The position numbers and the translations under genes are program-made. Shown piece after piece: positions 1 through 11,066 of a stretch of DNA of 64,000 bases. The notes below the pieces were generated by a model, which was not told where the DNA came from, made no database searches, and worked only from the letters and a program-made list of their open reading frames with translations. The number at the start of each line of letters is the position of its first letter. The first letter of the stretch is position 1. The DNA is taken from the NCBI RefSeq assembly GCF_024168645.1, contig NZ_JALJWF010000001.1, forward strand, positions 2,347,001 to 2,411,000, given 5' to 3'. The stretch comes from Pseudomonas sp. GGS8. GTDB lineage: Bacteria > Pseudomonadota > Gammaproteobacteria > Pseudomonadales > Pseudomonadaceae.

Positions 1-333
1 ATTGGCGGCGCGCAAGCCGTAAACATCGAGGTTCTGCTTGAGGAAGCCGCGGATGTCGCTGGCGGTCGGCTGCACGTTGGCGGAAGCGGCACAGGTGCCA
101 CCCCAGACCGGGTCGGCCTTGAGTCGGGTGCAGGCGCTGCGCCACGAGCTGAAACCGGCGATGAGGTCGTTGTCGGACACCGCTGGAAGGGCTTCCCAGG
201 TAGCGCTGGAGTAGGTCGCCAGTGCGTGGGTTTTCGGTTTGCTGCTGTCGCCACCGGTGCAGCCCGCAAGTACGGCCACCATCGGAAGGGTCCAGGCCAG
301 GTTGTGACGCCACGCCTTGAAACGGCTGTTCAT
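1..333 (-). CDS. mltA: Membrane-bound lytic murein transglycosylase A, N-terminal part (runs off window)
   Basis: Only the first 111 codons are present; the gene continues beyond base 1. The protein opens with a lipoprotein signal ending in the lipobox LAGC, followed by a Ser/Lys-rich linker and the start of the MltA fold (a segment beginning ATWEALPAV, then SWRSACTRLKADPVWGG). MltA enzymes cleave the MurNAc-GlcNAc bond of peptidoglycan non-hydrolytically at the outer membrane. The ATG at 331-333 is the natural start because it directly precedes the signal peptide. It is divergent from the cytochrome gene at 462. The catalytic domain is outside the window, so activity cannot be judged. Confidence 0.85.
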   Translation of the reverse strand, partial: MNSRFKAWRHNLAWTLPMVAVLAGCTGGDSSKPKTHALATYSSATWEALPAVSDNDLIAGFSSWRSACTRLKADPVWGGTCAASANVQPTASDIRGFLKQNLDVYGLRAAN

Positions 334-461
334 GGAGTAATTCCTTTGCCGGTTGCCTGAGTGCTCCATGCACTCAAACAACCCGTATTGATAATAGGGC
401 TATTGGTCTTTACCGGTGACGCGAGGATACTGGTTGCCGATTCCAGTGACCTGTAGCCACC

Positions 462-911
462 ATGACTCTTAAAAGACTTTCTGTTGTATTGCTGGCCTGC
501 CTGACCTTGTCCGCCTGCGGCGGTGTCGACCCGAATTCGCCATTGGGCCAACGCAAGGCGATCTTCAAGCAAATGCTCAAGACCGGTGAAGACCTGGGTG
601 GCATGTTGCGTGGGCGTATTCCGTTCGATGGTCCGAAATTCGCCGACGGTGCCGTGAAGCTTGACGCGTTGTCCCATGAGCCGTGGAAACATTTCCCGCA
701 GGTGCGCGAAGAAGATCACACCAGCGCCAAGGACGATGTCTGGCAGAAACAGGCGCGTTTCCAGGAAATGGCCCGCACCCTTGAAGGCGCCACCGGTGAG
801 CTGGTGATTGCCAGCCAGATGCAACCCTACAAGGCCAGTAACCTGGGGCCGGCGGTGCAGAAAGTAGAAGACGCCTGTAGTGCCTGCCATAAAGAGTTTC
901 GGGATCATTGA
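462..911 (+). CDS. Cytochrome c'-like lipoprotein
   Basis: A 149-residue protein with a signal peptide ending in a lipobox-like LSAC at residues 16-19, so probably lipid-anchored and periplasm-facing. A single haem-attachment motif CSACH sits near the C-terminus, the arrangement of class II cytochromes c (cytochrome c'), whose four-helix bundle precedes the CxxCH. The body is rich in helix formers, as expected. The function is probably electron transfer or gas binding; no partner gene is adjacent to define it. No strong Shine-Dalgarno is seen, but the ATG fits the signal peptide. Confidence 0.8.
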   Translation: MTLKRLSVVLLACLTLSACGGVDPNSPLGQRKAIFKQMLKTGEDLGGMLRGRIPFDGPKFADGAVKLDALSHEPWKHFPQVREEDHTSAKDDVWQKQARFQEMARTLEGATGELVIASQMQPYKASNLGPAVQKVEDACSACHKEFRDH

Positions 912-924
912 AGCGGCGTATTCC

Positions 925-954
925 TGTGACGAGGGGGCAAGCCCCCTCGCCACA
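925..954. repeat. Solo REP-type palindrome (GAGGGGGC family)
   Basis: A 30-bp nearly perfect palindrome with GAGGGGGC-AA-GCCCCCTC at its core, between two convergent genes. It matches the arms of the longer paired elements at 14718, 27331, 43752, 56019 and 60216. It could also act as a bidirectional transcription-ending hairpin. Confidence 0.75.
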
Positions 955-977
955 ACAAGCCTTGTGCTCAAACTGGA

Positions 978-1373
978 CTACTTATCCAGCTCGTCGAGCG
1001 CGTCCTGCAAATCCTTGCGCGATTGAGCCAGTTTGTCTTTGCGCTTGTTGATCTTCTCGGCGTCGCCTTTTTTCATCGCTTTGTCGAGGTCGGCCTGACG
1101 CCTGCTGACTTCATGCTTGGCGTCGAGCACCTTGTTTTCCCGTTCCTTCTTCAAGGACGCGTCGGTGCAATGGGCGGTGACTTCGCTCAGGGCGGTTTCC
1201 AGGCCAGCTTGTTGATCGGCGTTGCCGTGAGACTTGGCCAGTTCGATCTGGTTGATGATGCCTTGTTTTTTGGCGGCGCAGCCGGACAGGCCCGGGGCGT
1301 CTTCGGTAGCCATTAATGGAGCGGCCATCACGCTGCACAGGGTCAACAAGGCAAGCGGTGAAAGAAGTTTCAT
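978..1373 (-). CDS. DUF1090 family periplasmic protein
   Basis: A 131-residue protein starting at the ATG 1371-1373, which precedes a clear signal peptide (MKLLSPLALLTLCSVMAAPL...ATE). The mature part has two conserved cysteines (GCAAK and AHCTD) and a long charged C-terminal helix rich in Lys/Asp/Arg that looks like a coiled coil. This is the DUF1090 layout (YqjC-like). The molecular function of the family is not established. An in-frame upstream start exists but would bury the signal peptide. Confidence 0.85.
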   Translation of the reverse strand: MKLLSPLALLTLCSVMAAPLMATEDAPGLSGCAAKKQGIINQIELAKSHGNADQQAGLETALSEVTAHCTDASLKKERENKVLDAKHEVSRRQADLDKAMKKGDAEKINKRKDKLAQSRKDLQDALDELDK

Positions 1374-1464
1374 AAAAGCTCCAAGTGAAAAGTTCGATGT
1401 AGCGATGGGCTGTTTGAGCGCATCGGCACCTATGGGTTCCCAGGCTGGCGGGCGTCGCCGGCTG

Positions 1465-3183
<1,719 letters not shown>

Positions 3184-3240
3184 TCAGTTTTCGGGTGTAG
3201 GGTGCGGGGGTGTAATTCTGCGTGTTTCGAGGCCACATGA

Positions 3241-3273
3241 AAAAGCCCCGCACGGCGAACCGTGCGGGGCTTT
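3241..3273. terminator. Bidirectional rho-independent terminator after metK
   Basis: A perfect hairpin, AAAGCCCCGCACGG / CCGTGCGGGGCTTT with a four-base loop, lies just downstream of the metK stop on the minus strand. It is flanked by A and T runs on either side. Confidence 0.9.
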
Positions 3274-3292
3274 GGGTTCAACCGGGGAGGTC

Positions 3293-4483
3293 TTACAGGC
3301 CGGCAGCAGTACGCAGAGCGTCGGCGCGGTCGGTTTTTTCCCAGGTGAACGTGGTGAACGTATCGTTGCCCACGGTTTTGGTTTCCGGGGTGCGACCGAA
3401 GTGGCCGTACGCAGCGGTGTCCTGGTACATCGGGTGCAGCAGGTCGAGCATGGTGGTGATCGCGTATGGACGCAGGTCGAACACTTCACGAACCAGTTTG
3501 ACGATCTTGTCGTCGCTGATCTTGCCGGTGCCGAAGGTGTTCAACGAAATCGAAGTCGGTTGAGCGACGCCGATTGCGTAGGAAACCTGGATCTCGCAAC
3601 GCTCGGCCAGGCCGGCAGCCACGATGTTCTTGGCCACGTAGCGACCGGCGTAGGCCGCCGAACGGTCAACCTTCGATGGATCTTTACCGGAGAACGCGCC
3701 GCCGCCGTGACGGGCCATGCCGCCGTAGCTGTCAACGATGATCTTGCGACCGGTCAGACCGCAGTCGCCCACCGGGCCACCGATGATGAACTGGCCAGTC
3801 GGGTTGATGTGGAACTGGGTGTCTTTGCTCAGCAGTTCGGCAGGCAGTACATGCTTGACGATCAGCTCCATCACGCCTTCGCGCAGGTCTTTGTAGGACA
3901 CGTCAGGGTTGTGCTGGGTCGACAGTACAACGGCGTCGATACCGACAACCTTGCCGTTTTCGTAGCGGCAGGTGACTTGCGACTTGGCATCCGGGCGCAG
4001 CCAAGGCAGCAGGCCGGACTTGCGGGCTTCGGCCTGGCGCTGAACCAGTTGGTGCGAGAAGGTGATCGGTGCTGGCATCAGCACGTCGGTTTCGTTGCTG
4101 GCGTAGCCAAACATCAGGCCCTGGTCGCCGGCGCCCTGATCTTCAGGCTTGGCACGGTCAACACCCTGGTTGATGTCGGGGGACTGCTTGCCGATGATGT
4201 TCATCACGCCGCAGGTCGCGCCGTCGAAGCCGACATTGGAGCTGTTGTAGCCGATGTCGAGAATCACGTTACGGACGATGTCTTCCAGATCGACCCAGGC
4301 CGACGTGGTGACTTCACCTGCGATGATTGCCACGCCGGTTTTCACCAGAGTCTCGCACGCCACGCGGGCGAACTTGTCTTCAGCAATGATGGCGTCCAGC
4401 ACCGCATCGGAAATCTGGTCGGCGATTTTGTCCGGATGCCCTTCAGACACGGACTCGGAGGTGAAGAGGGAGTATTCGCTCAT
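3293..4483 (-). CDS. metK: S-adenosylmethionine synthase
   Basis: A 396-residue protein of normal MetK length. It makes SAM from methionine and ATP as a cytosolic tetramer. It starts [19 protein letters not shown] and contains the family signatures [12 protein letters not shown] (ATP-binding) and [16 protein letters not shown] (phosphate-binding loop). AGGAA sits nine bases before the ATG. The next gene upstream, 18 bases away on the same strand, is a probable SahR regulator, so the two form an operon that would couple SAM synthesis to the SAH level. Confidence 0.98.
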   Translation of the reverse strand: MSEYSLFTSESVSEGHPDKIADQISDAVLDAIIAEDKFARVACETLVKTGVAIIAGEVTTSAWVDLEDIVRNVILDIGYNSSNVGFDGATCGVMNIIGKQSPDINQGVDRAKPEDQGAGDQGLMFGYASNETDVLMPAPITFSHQLVQRQAEARKSGLLPWLRPDAKSQVTCRYENGKVVGIDAVVLSTQHNPDVSYKDLREGVMELIVKHVLPAELLSKDTQFHINPTGQFIIGGPVGDCGLTGRKIIVDSYGGMARHGGGAFSGKDPSKVDRSAAYAGRYVAKNIVAAGLAERCEIQVSYAIGVAQPTSISLNTFGTGKISDDKIVKLVREVFDLRPYAITTMLDLLHPMYQDTAAYGHFGRTPETKTVGNDTFTTFTWEKTDRADALRTAAGL

Positions 4484-4501
4484 CTCGATTGTTTCCTGAA
4501 T

Positions 4502-5497
4502 TTACCGATGGTGAGTGTCGCCAGCCGGTCGCTGAAAATGGCGGACCTGAATCTGGAAACCATTACGTAAGCCTACATAGAGGCTTTCCCCGGGAACGAG
4601 TCCCGCAGCGGTGGCCCAACGGGCCAGATCGTCCTGTTCAAACCCCAACCAGAGATCACCGCAGGCCTCCCTGGCCCAACTCTGGTTGTGGCTACATAAC
4701 TCTGTCACTAACAGGCTACCGCCTGGTTGCAGCAAGGCGGCCATGTGCTTGAGTGCTTCGGCCGGTGCAGCAAAATGGTGCAGCACCATGTTCAGTACAA
4801 CGCAATCGGCCTGAAGGCTTACACCGTTCAATGCATCGGCCAATTGCAGGCTGACGTTAGCCAGCGTTTCACGTTCGCAGACCTGACGGGCCAGTTCGAG
4901 CATCGCCGGGCTATTGTCCAGCGCGGTGACTTGAGTGAAGCGCCGCGCCAGTTCCGGCAGAAAACCGCCATCGCCGGGGCCCACTTCGATGGCCGTGGCA
5001 CCAGCGCCGAAGCCCAGTTTGTCGAGCAATGCCACCACGCTTTCGCGGTATTGCGGCAGGCCGGCGATCAAGTCTTGCTGGGCGCGAAACTTCTCCGCCA
5101 CCCGTGAGAAAAAGTCCTGGCTGGCCGCAGCTCGTTGCCCATGGACCTGAGCGATCCGCGCCTGAACATCAGGCGGCAGGGTCAGGTTGTCCACTTCTTC
5201 CATCAGCGCGGCATGCAGCTTGCCGCCCAACAGGTCGGTATGGGGCAGGGCGCGGCGGTAGAAAATCGCATTGCCTTCACGGCGGGTCGCCACCAATCCG
5301 GCCTGGGCCAGTACCTTGAGGTGATGACTCATGCCGGACTGGCCGATGCCGAAAATCTGCGCCAGTTCCAAAACGCCGAACGAATCGTTGGCCAGCGCGC
5401 GCAATACATTCAGCCGCAAAGGATCGCCGCCGGCCTTGCACAGGGCCGCCAGCTCATCGCAATCGTCATGTTGAATGGAAGGCACGCGCAAATTCAT
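4502..5497 (-). CDS. sahR: Probable SahR: ArsR-type regulator fused to a SAM-methyltransferase-like domain
   Basis: A 331-residue two-domain protein. Residues about 15-90 form an ArsR winged helix (GQSGMSHHLKVLAQAGLVATRREG). Residues about 150-315 form a class I methyltransferase fold with the SAM/SAH-binding motif IEVGPGDGGFLPEL. This architecture next to metK is that of SahR, the SAH-sensing repressor of methionine-cycle genes in Proteobacteria (established for the family). Here it heads the metK operon and reads toward it, with a 26-bp palindrome 40 bases upstream. That the second domain senses SAH rather than methylating a substrate is inference from the family. Confidence 0.8.
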   Translation of the reverse strand: MNLRVPSIQHDDCDELAALCKAGGDPLRLNVLRALANDSFGVLELAQIFGIGQSGMSHHLKVLAQAGLVATRREGNAIFYRRALPHTDLLGGKLHAALMEEVDNLTLPPDVQARIAQVHGQRAAASQDFFSRVAEKFRAQQDLIAGLPQYRESVVALLDKLGFGAGATAIEVGPGDGGFLPELARRFTQVTALDNSPAMLELARQVCERETLANVSLQLADALNGVSLQADCVVLNMVLHHFAAPAEALKHMAALLQPGGSLLVTELCSHNQSWAREACGDLWLGFEQDDLARWATAAGLVPGESLYVGLRNGFQIQVRHFQRPAGDTHHR

Positions 5498-5537
5498 AAG
5501 GCCAGCAGTCTAGTGACGGTCAGAAAACACCGCAAGG

Positions 5538-5563
5538 GCAATATCAAAAAGTTTTGATATTGC
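5538..5563. promoter_or_regulatory. 26-bp perfect palindrome, candidate SahR operator
   Basis: GCAATATCAAAA-AG-TTTTGATATTGC is a perfect inverted repeat between sahR (minus) and tktA (plus). Its position 40 bases from the sahR start suits autorepression of sahR-metK. It could also affect tktA, whose ATG is 208 bases away. Confidence 0.7.
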
Positions 5564-5770
5564 TCGATAGATGGCACTTCTTAACGTTAGCTTCAGTCAA
5601 CAAACCGACAGCGGAAAGGATTCATCGGCCGAATACGTCGTTATCCATTGGAAAAACGCCTTCAGATCACGATCTGTCATTGCCCCGAGGCCGGTGGGTG
5701 AGGGAAAATGCTCGCCTTTTTTCCGTTTCGTTTTATTCACTCTCGATTCAATATCCGCAGGAGATCAGCG

Positions 5771-7768
5771 ATGCCCAGCCGTCGTGAGCGTGCCAACGCC
5801 ATTCGTGCCCTCAGCATGGATGCCGTGCAAAAAGCCAACAGCGGCCATCCCGGTGCCCCTATGGGCATGGCGGATATCGCCGAAGTACTTTGGCGTGACT
5901 ACCTGAAGCACAACCCGAGCAATCCATCGTTCGCCGACCGTGACCGTTTCGTACTGTCCAACGGCCACGGCTCGATGTTGATCTACTCGCTGCTGCACCT
6001 GACTGGCTACGACCTGTCGATCGATGACCTGAAAAACTTCCGCCAGCTGCACAGCCGCACTCCGGGTCACCCGGAATACGGCTACACCCCAGGTGTTGAA
6101 ACCACCACCGGTCCACTGGGCCAAGGCCTGGCCAACGCGGTCGGTTTCGCCCTGGCGGAAAAAGTCCTGGCGGCGCAGTTCAACCGTCCTGGCCATAACG
6201 TCGTCGATCACCACACCTATGTGTTCCTGGGTGATGGCTGCATGATGGAAGGCATTTCCCACGAAGTCAGCTCCCTGGCCGGTACGTTGGGCCTGGGCAA
6301 ACTGATCGCCTTCTACGATGACAACGGCATCTCCATCGACGGCGAAGTCGAAGGCTGGTTCACCGACGACACGCCGAAGCGCTTCGAATCCTACAACTGG
6401 CAAGTGATCCGCAACGTCGATGGTCACGACCCGGAAGAAATCAAGATCGCCATCGAAACCGCGCGCAAAAGCGCACAACCGACGCTGATCTGCTGCAAGA
6501 CCACCATCGGCTTCGGTTCGCCGAACAAGCAAGGCAAGGAAGATTGCCACGGCGCCCCGTTGGGTGACGCGGAAATCGCCCTGACCCGTGAAGCGCTGAA
6601 GTGGAACTACGGCCCGTTCGAAATCCCGGCCAACATCTACGCCGAGTGGGACGCCAAGGAAGCCGGCCGCGCTGCCGAAGCCGAGTGGGATCAGCGTTTC
6701 GCCGCTTACTCCGCCGAGTTCCCTGAGCTGGCCAACGAACTGGTTCGTCGTCTGAGCGGCGACCTGCCGACCGATTTCGCCGAGAAGGCCCAAGCCTACA
6801 TCGCTGAAGTTGCGGCCAAGGGCGAATCTATCGCCAGCCGTAAAGCCAGCCAGAACGCCCTGAACGCGTTTGGCCCGCTGCTGCCGGAACTGCTCGGCGG
6901 TTCGGCTGACCTGGCCGGTTCCAACCTGACCCTGTGGAAAGGCTGCAAAGGCGTCACTGCCGAAGACGCCAGCGGCAACTACATGTACTACGGCGTTCGC
7001 GAGTTCGGCATGAGCGCGATCATGAACGGCGTGGCCCTGCACGGCGGCCTGGTGCCTTACGGCGCGACCTTCCTGATGTTCATGGAATACGCCCGCAACG
7101 CGGTACGCATGTCGGCGCTGATGAAGAAACGCATCGTCTATGTGTTCACCCACGACTCCATCGGTCTGGGCGAAGACGGCCCGACTCACCAGCCGATCGA
7201 GCAACTGGCCAGCCTGCGCTGCACGCCGAACCTCGACACCTGGCGTCCGGCTGACGCCGTTGAATCGGCGGTGGCCTGGAAGTTCGCCCTGGAGCGTGAC
7301 GACGGCCCTTCGGCGCTGATCTTCTCCCGTCAGAACCTGCAGCACCAAACCCGCAATGCGATCCAGATCGAAGAGATCGCCCGTGGCGGTTACGTGTTGA
7401 AGGACTGCGCAGGCGAGCCTGAGCTGATCCTGATCGCTACCGGTTCGGAAGTCGGCCTGGCCGTTCAAGCCTTCGACAAACTGACCGAGCAAGGCCGCAA
7501 GGTGCGTGTGGTTTCGATGCCGTGCACCAGCGTCTTCGAAGCCCAGGACGCCGGCTACAAGCAATCGGTTCTGCCGTTGCAGGTCAGCGCGCGTATCGCC
7601 ATCGAAGCTGCTCACGCAGACTACTGGTACAAGTACGTGGGCCTGGAAGGCCGCGTGATCGGCATGACCACCTACGGTGAGTCGGCGCCTGCGGCGGCCT
7701 TGTTCGAAGAGTTCGGCTTCACCCTGGAAAACATCCTGGGTCAGGCTGAAGAGTTGCTGGAAGACTGA
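5771..7768 (+). CDS. tktA: Transketolase
   Basis: A 665-residue, full-length transketolase that moves two-carbon ketol units between sugar phosphates using thiamine diphosphate (pentose-phosphate pathway). It starts [20 protein letters not shown] with AGGAG seven bases upstream. Visible signatures are [13 protein letters not shown], the ThDP-binding segment [12 protein letters not shown]...NGISIDGE, and the pyrimidine-domain [14 protein letters not shown]. It heads a run tktA-epd-pgk-fba of carbon-metabolism genes on one strand, although a REP pair separates it from epd. Confidence 0.98.
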   Translation: MPSRRERANAIRALSMDAVQKANSGHPGAPMGMADIAEVLWRDYLKHNPSNPSFADRDRFVLSNGHGSMLIYSLLHLTGYDLSIDDLKNFRQLHSRTPGHPEYGYTPGVETTTGPLGQGLANAVGFALAEKVLAAQFNRPGHNVVDHHTYVFLGDGCMMEGISHEVSSLAGTLGLGKLIAFYDDNGISIDGEVEGWFTDDTPKRFESYNWQVIRNVDGHDPEEIKIAIETARKSAQPTLICCKTTIGFGSPNKQGKEDCHGAPLGDAEIALTREALKWNYGPFEIPANIYAEWDAKEAGRAAEAEWDQRFAAYSAEFPELANELVRRLSGDLPTDFAEKAQAYIAEVAAKGESIASRKASQNALNAFGPLLPELLGGSADLAGSNLTLWKGCKGVTAEDASGNYMYYGVREFGMSAIMNGVALHGGLVPYGATFLMFMEYARNAVRMSALMKKRIVYVFTHDSIGLGEDGPTHQPIEQLASLRCTPNLDTWRPADAVESAVAWKFALERDDGPSALIFSRQNLQHQTRNAIQIEEIARGGYVLKDCAGEPELILIATGSEVGLAVQAFDKLTEQGRKVRVVSMPCTSVFEAQDAGYKQSVLPLQVSARIAIEAAHADYWYKYVGLEGRVIGMTTYGESAPAAALFEEFGFTLENILGQAEELLED

Positions 7769-7798
7769 TCCAGAAAATGCGTCGTCTGATCTGACGCT

Positions 7799-7863
7799 AT
7801 CGCGAGCAGGCTCGCTCCCACAGGGATCTACCCCGTCCATGTGGGAGCGAGCCTGCTCGCGAT
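7799..7863. repeat. REP pair, GAGCCTGCTCGC subfamily
   Basis: Two inverted arms (ATCGCGAGCAGGCTCGCTCC and its complement) enclose a short spacer between tktA and epd. Each arm is itself an imperfect palindrome, typical of Pseudomonas REP doublets. Confidence 0.9.
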
Positions 7864-7919
7864 GACGATGGAACATTCAACACAACACTGACGCATTCAC
7901 CCAGGGAATCGAGAACCTC

Positions 7920-8981
7920 ATGCCTCAACCGCGTCCTTACAAAGTTGCACTCAACGGCTACGGCCGGATTGGTCGTTGCGTCTTGCGTGCGTTGTTTGAG
8001 CGAGGCTCGGCGGCTGGGTTTGAAATTGTCGCGATCAACGATCTGGCCGACATGGCCAGCGTCGAATACCTGACACGCTTCGACTCCACTCACGGGCGGT
8101 TTCCCGGTGAAGTAAGGGTTGAGGGCGATTGTCTACATATTAATGGCGACTGCGTGAAGGTCCTGCGCAGTGCCACCCCCGAAGGCATCGATTGGGCGTC
8201 GCTGGGCGTCGATCTGGTACTGGAATGCTCCGGCGCTTACCACACCCGTCAGGATGGCCAGCGTTTTCTCGACGCCGGTGCGCCAAGGGTGCTGTTTTCC
8301 CAGCCGATGGCCAGTGAGGCGGATGTCGACGCCACTGTCGTCTACGGCGTGAACCAGGATTGCCTGACCGGCGACGAACTGCTGGTGTCCAACGCGTCCT
8401 GCACCACCAACTGCGGCGTACCGCTGTTGCGCCTGCTGGATCAGGCCATTGGTCTGGAATACGTGTCGATCACCACCATCCACTCGGCGATGAACGATCA
8501 GCCGGTGATCGACGCCTATCACCACGAAGACCTGCGCCGCACCCGTTCGGCGTTCCAGTCGGTGATTCCGGTGTCCACTGGTCTGGCGCGAGGCATTGAA
8601 CGCCTGCTGCCGGAACTTGCCGGGCGAATTCAGGCCAAAGCCGTGCGGGTGCCGACGGTTAACGTGTCTTGCCTCGACATTACGATGCAGACCGTAAGTG
8701 ATACCGACGCCACCGAGGTCAACCGGATTCTGCGCGAGGCCGCCTCCCATGGCCCGCTCAAAGGCCTTCTGGCCTACACCGAGTTGCCTCACGCCAGTTG
8801 TGATTTCAATCATGACCCACATTCGGCCATCGTCGATGCCAGTCAGACCCGCGTTTCCGGCCCAAGGCTGGTGAACATCCTGGCCTGGTTCGACAACGAA
8901 TGGGGTTTTGCCAACCGAATGCTGGACGTTGCAGAACACTATTTGCAAACAGCTGCACCACAACCACAACCTGCTCTCTAA
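7920..8981 (+). CDS. epd: D-erythrose-4-phosphate dehydrogenase
   Basis: A 353-residue GAPDH-superfamily enzyme that oxidises erythrose-4-phosphate to 4-phosphoerythronate with NAD, the first step toward pyridoxal phosphate. The Rossmann start [12 protein letters not shown] and the catalytic-cysteine motif SNASCTTNC are intact. The C-terminal [19 protein letters not shown] is typical of the family. Neighbours tktA (makes or uses E4P) and pgk match the conserved epd-pgk-fba order. Assignment as Epd rather than GAPDH rests on this context and on overall resemblance. Confidence 0.92.
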   Translation: MPQPRPYKVALNGYGRIGRCVLRALFERGSAAGFEIVAINDLADMASVEYLTRFDSTHGRFPGEVRVEGDCLHINGDCVKVLRSATPEGIDWASLGVDLVLECSGAYHTRQDGQRFLDAGAPRVLFSQPMASEADVDATVVYGVNQDCLTGDELLVSNASCTTNCGVPLLRLLDQAIGLEYVSITTIHSAMNDQPVIDAYHHEDLRRTRSAFQSVIPVSTGLARGIERLLPELAGRIQAKAVRVPTVNVSCLDITMQTVSDTDATEVNRILREAASHGPLKGLLAYTELPHASCDFNHDPHSAIVDASQTRVSGPRLVNILAWFDNEWGFANRMLDVAEHYLQTAAPQPQPAL

Positions 8982-9006
8982 AACAGCTATCCAGGAAATG
9001 CGACCC

Positions 9007-10170
9007 ATGACCGTGTTGAAGATGACCGACCTCGATCTGCAAGGTAAGCGCGTACTGATCCGCGAAGACCTCAACGTCCCAGTCAAGGATGGTGTTGTCA
9101 CCAGCGATGCGCGAATCCTGGCTTCGCTGCCGACCATCAAGCTGGCCCTGGAAAAAGGCGCGGCCGTGATGGTCTGCTCGCACCTTGGCCGTCCGACCGA
9201 AGGCGAATTCTCGGCCGAGAACAGCCTCAAGCCAGTGGCTGACTACCTGAGCAAGGCGCTGGGCCGCGAAGTGCCGCTGGTGTCCGATTACTTGGGCGGC
9301 GTCGACGTGAAAGCCGGCGACATCGTGTTGTTCGAAAACGTGCGCTTCAACAAGGGCGAGAAAAAGAACGCCGACGAACTGGCCAAGCAATACGCCGCCC
9401 TGTGCGACGTGTTCGTGATGGACGCCTTCGGCACCGCTCACCGCGCCGAGGGCTCGACCCACGGCGTGGCCAAATTCGCCAAAGTCGCCGCCGCTGGCCC
9501 ATTGTTGGCCGCCGAACTGGACGCGCTGGGCAAGGCTCTGGGCTCCCCGGCTCAGCCAATGGCCGCCATTGTTGCCGGCTCCAAAGTGTCGACCAAACTC
9601 GACGTGCTCAACAGCCTGAGCCAGATCTGTAACCAGCTGATCGTCGGTGGCGGCATCGCCAACACCTTCCTCGCCGCTGCCGGTCACCCGGTTGGCAAAT
9701 CGCTGTACGAGCCGGACCTGCTGGACACCGCCCGTGAAATCGCGGCGAAAGTCAGCGTGCCACTGCCAGTGGACGTGGTGGTCGCCAAGGAATTCGCTGA
9801 AAGCGCGACCGCGACTGTCAAACTGATCGCCGACGTGGCTGCAGACGACATGATCCTGGACATCGGCCCACAGACCGCGGCGAATTTCGCCGAGCTGCTG
9901 AAGTCGTCCAAGACCATCCTGTGGAACGGCCCGGTAGGCGTGTTCGAATTCGACCAGTTCGGCAACGGCACCAAAGTGCTGGCCCAAGCCATCGCTGAAA
10001 GCTCGGCATTCTCTATTGCCGGCGGTGGCGACACTTTGGCGGCTATCGATAAATATGGCGTTGCCGATCAAATCTCCTACATTTCTACCGGCGGTGGCGC
10101 GTTCCTCGAATTCGTCGAAGGCAAAGTGCTGCCGGCCGTTGAAGTCCTGGAAAGCCGGGCCAAGGCCTGA
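9007..10170 (+). CDS. pgk: Phosphoglycerate kinase
   Basis: A 387-residue monomeric glycolytic and gluconeogenic kinase (1,3-bisphosphoglycerate + ADP to 3-phosphoglycerate + ATP). Signatures are [16 protein letters not shown] at the N-terminus, [12 protein letters not shown], the nucleotide-loop region [12 protein letters not shown], and [13 protein letters not shown]. The ATG at 9007 is preceded by AGGAA and matches the family start [11 protein letters not shown]; longer in-frame starts overlap epd. It lies 25 bases after the epd stop, consistent with co-transcription. Confidence 0.98.
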   Translation: MTVLKMTDLDLQGKRVLIREDLNVPVKDGVVTSDARILASLPTIKLALEKGAAVMVCSHLGRPTEGEFSAENSLKPVADYLSKALGREVPLVSDYLGGVDVKAGDIVLFENVRFNKGEKKNADELAKQYAALCDVFVMDAFGTAHRAEGSTHGVAKFAKVAAAGPLLAAELDALGKALGSPAQPMAAIVAGSKVSTKLDVLNSLSQICNQLIVGGGIANTFLAAAGHPVGKSLYEPDLLDTAREIAAKVSVPLPVDVVVAKEFAESATATVKLIADVAADDMILDIGPQTAANFAELLKSSKTILWNGPVGVFEFDQFGNGTKVLAQAIAESSAFSIAGGGDTLAAIDKYGVADQISYISTGGGAFLEFVEGKVLPAVEVLESRAKA

Positions 10171-10204
10171 GGTCGCCGATTTGACCAGGCAAAGGAGTGT
10201 TCAC

Positions 10205-10426
10205 ATGGTCAGGACATTAATGCTGTTGATCGCCGCGGGCATGCTGGCGGCTTGCGGGAGTAACCCGAAAGCCACGCCGGAACCCGCGCCTTCCGCGACG
10301 GATAAAGGCTGCTATCAGGCCGACTGGCAAGCGGAAACCAACCCGGTGATCAACAAGCGTTCCGGGCCCGACGGCCTGGACAAATACGAGACACAGACCC
10401 CGGCCAAGGAACATGGCTGCCCTTGA
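10205..10426 (+). CDS. Small hypothetical lipoprotein
   Basis: A 73-residue protein with a lipoprotein signal ending LAAC at residues 14-17, followed by a Pro/Ala/Thr-rich linker. The mature part has two further cysteines (GCYQ and HGCP), which could form a disulfide. AAAGGAG lies eight bases upstream of the ATG. It is 34 bases after pgk and is probably carried in the same operon. No function is recognised. Confidence 0.7.
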   Translation: MVRTLMLLIAAGMLAACGSNPKATPEPAPSATDKGCYQADWQAETNPVINKRSGPDGLDKYETQTPAKEHGCP

Positions 10427-10483
10427 CGGGTCTGACTCTTTAACTCGAGGCTGGCGGCGTGTGCTGTCAGTCGAGGAGCACGG

Positions 10484-10816
10484 ATGAAACGCTTTATTGC
10501 CGTTGCGGCACTGGCATTGTTGGCGGGTTGTTCAAATTTCGACCTGTTCAAGCCTGCCCAATCAACGGACAGCTGGATCACCTGGACGTGCGACAGCCAG
10601 GCCAAAGTGCTCTGGCGCTACACTGATGTGAGCCGCAAGGAAGTCGATGTTCGTTTGGGCGGCGCCGATCAGGTCTACCGCCTGAAGCTTGAACCGGGCG
10701 CTGAAGGTTCGCTGTACGGCAACGACATGCTGGCGTTTCACGTAAAAGGTGAGGAAGGCCTGGTGTACTGGGTCGCCACCAATGATTTGATTGGCCGCGG
10801 TTGTAAAGCACAGTAA
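10484..10816 (+). CDS. MliC-like lipoprotein (possible C-type lysozyme inhibitor)
   Basis: A 110-residue lipoprotein with lipobox LAGC at residues 12-15. The mature part is a small beta-rich domain with WTCDSQAKVLWRYTD and a terminal GRGCK, giving two cysteines placed as in MliC/PliC lysozyme inhibitors, which protect the cell wall from host or predator lysozyme. The domain order and length (about 110 residues) fit MliC. The loop residues that block lysozyme were not checked, so inhibition is inferred. It lies between pgk and fba. Confidence 0.7.
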   Translation: MKRFIAVAALALLAGCSNFDLFKPAQSTDSWITWTCDSQAKVLWRYTDVSRKEVDVRLGGADQVYRLKLEPGAEGSLYGNDMLAFHVKGEEGLVYWVATNDLIGRGCKAQ

Positions 10817-10836
10817 TTGACACACCACGGACCTAA

Positions 10837-10925
10837 TGTGGGAGCGAGCCTGCTCGCGATAGCAGTCTGACAGTCGCTGCACTGTTGACTGCAAGACCGC
10901 TATCGCGAGCAGGCTCGCTCCCACA
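10837..10925. repeat. REP pair, GAGCCTGCTCGC subfamily
   Basis: Inverted arms TGTGGGAGCGAGCCTGCTCG... and their complement flank a 40-bp spacer between the MliC-like gene and fba. Confidence 0.9.
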
Positions 10926-11066
10926 GAGTTCTGTGTAGTTCTTGAGATTTAGGCATCACCGAATCCGCAGCCCGGGCCAACCCCCGATCTGCAATAACTT
11001 GAATAGCCGCCGCCGCTACGGCAGGCTGGCACGATTAACGACCCTCAACCGGGAGAGACACACACA

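Noticed and set aside
5765..7876. 703-codon minus-strand frame opposite tktA
   Set aside because: The plus strand encodes a complete transketolase. The minus-strand translation has no recognisable domain.
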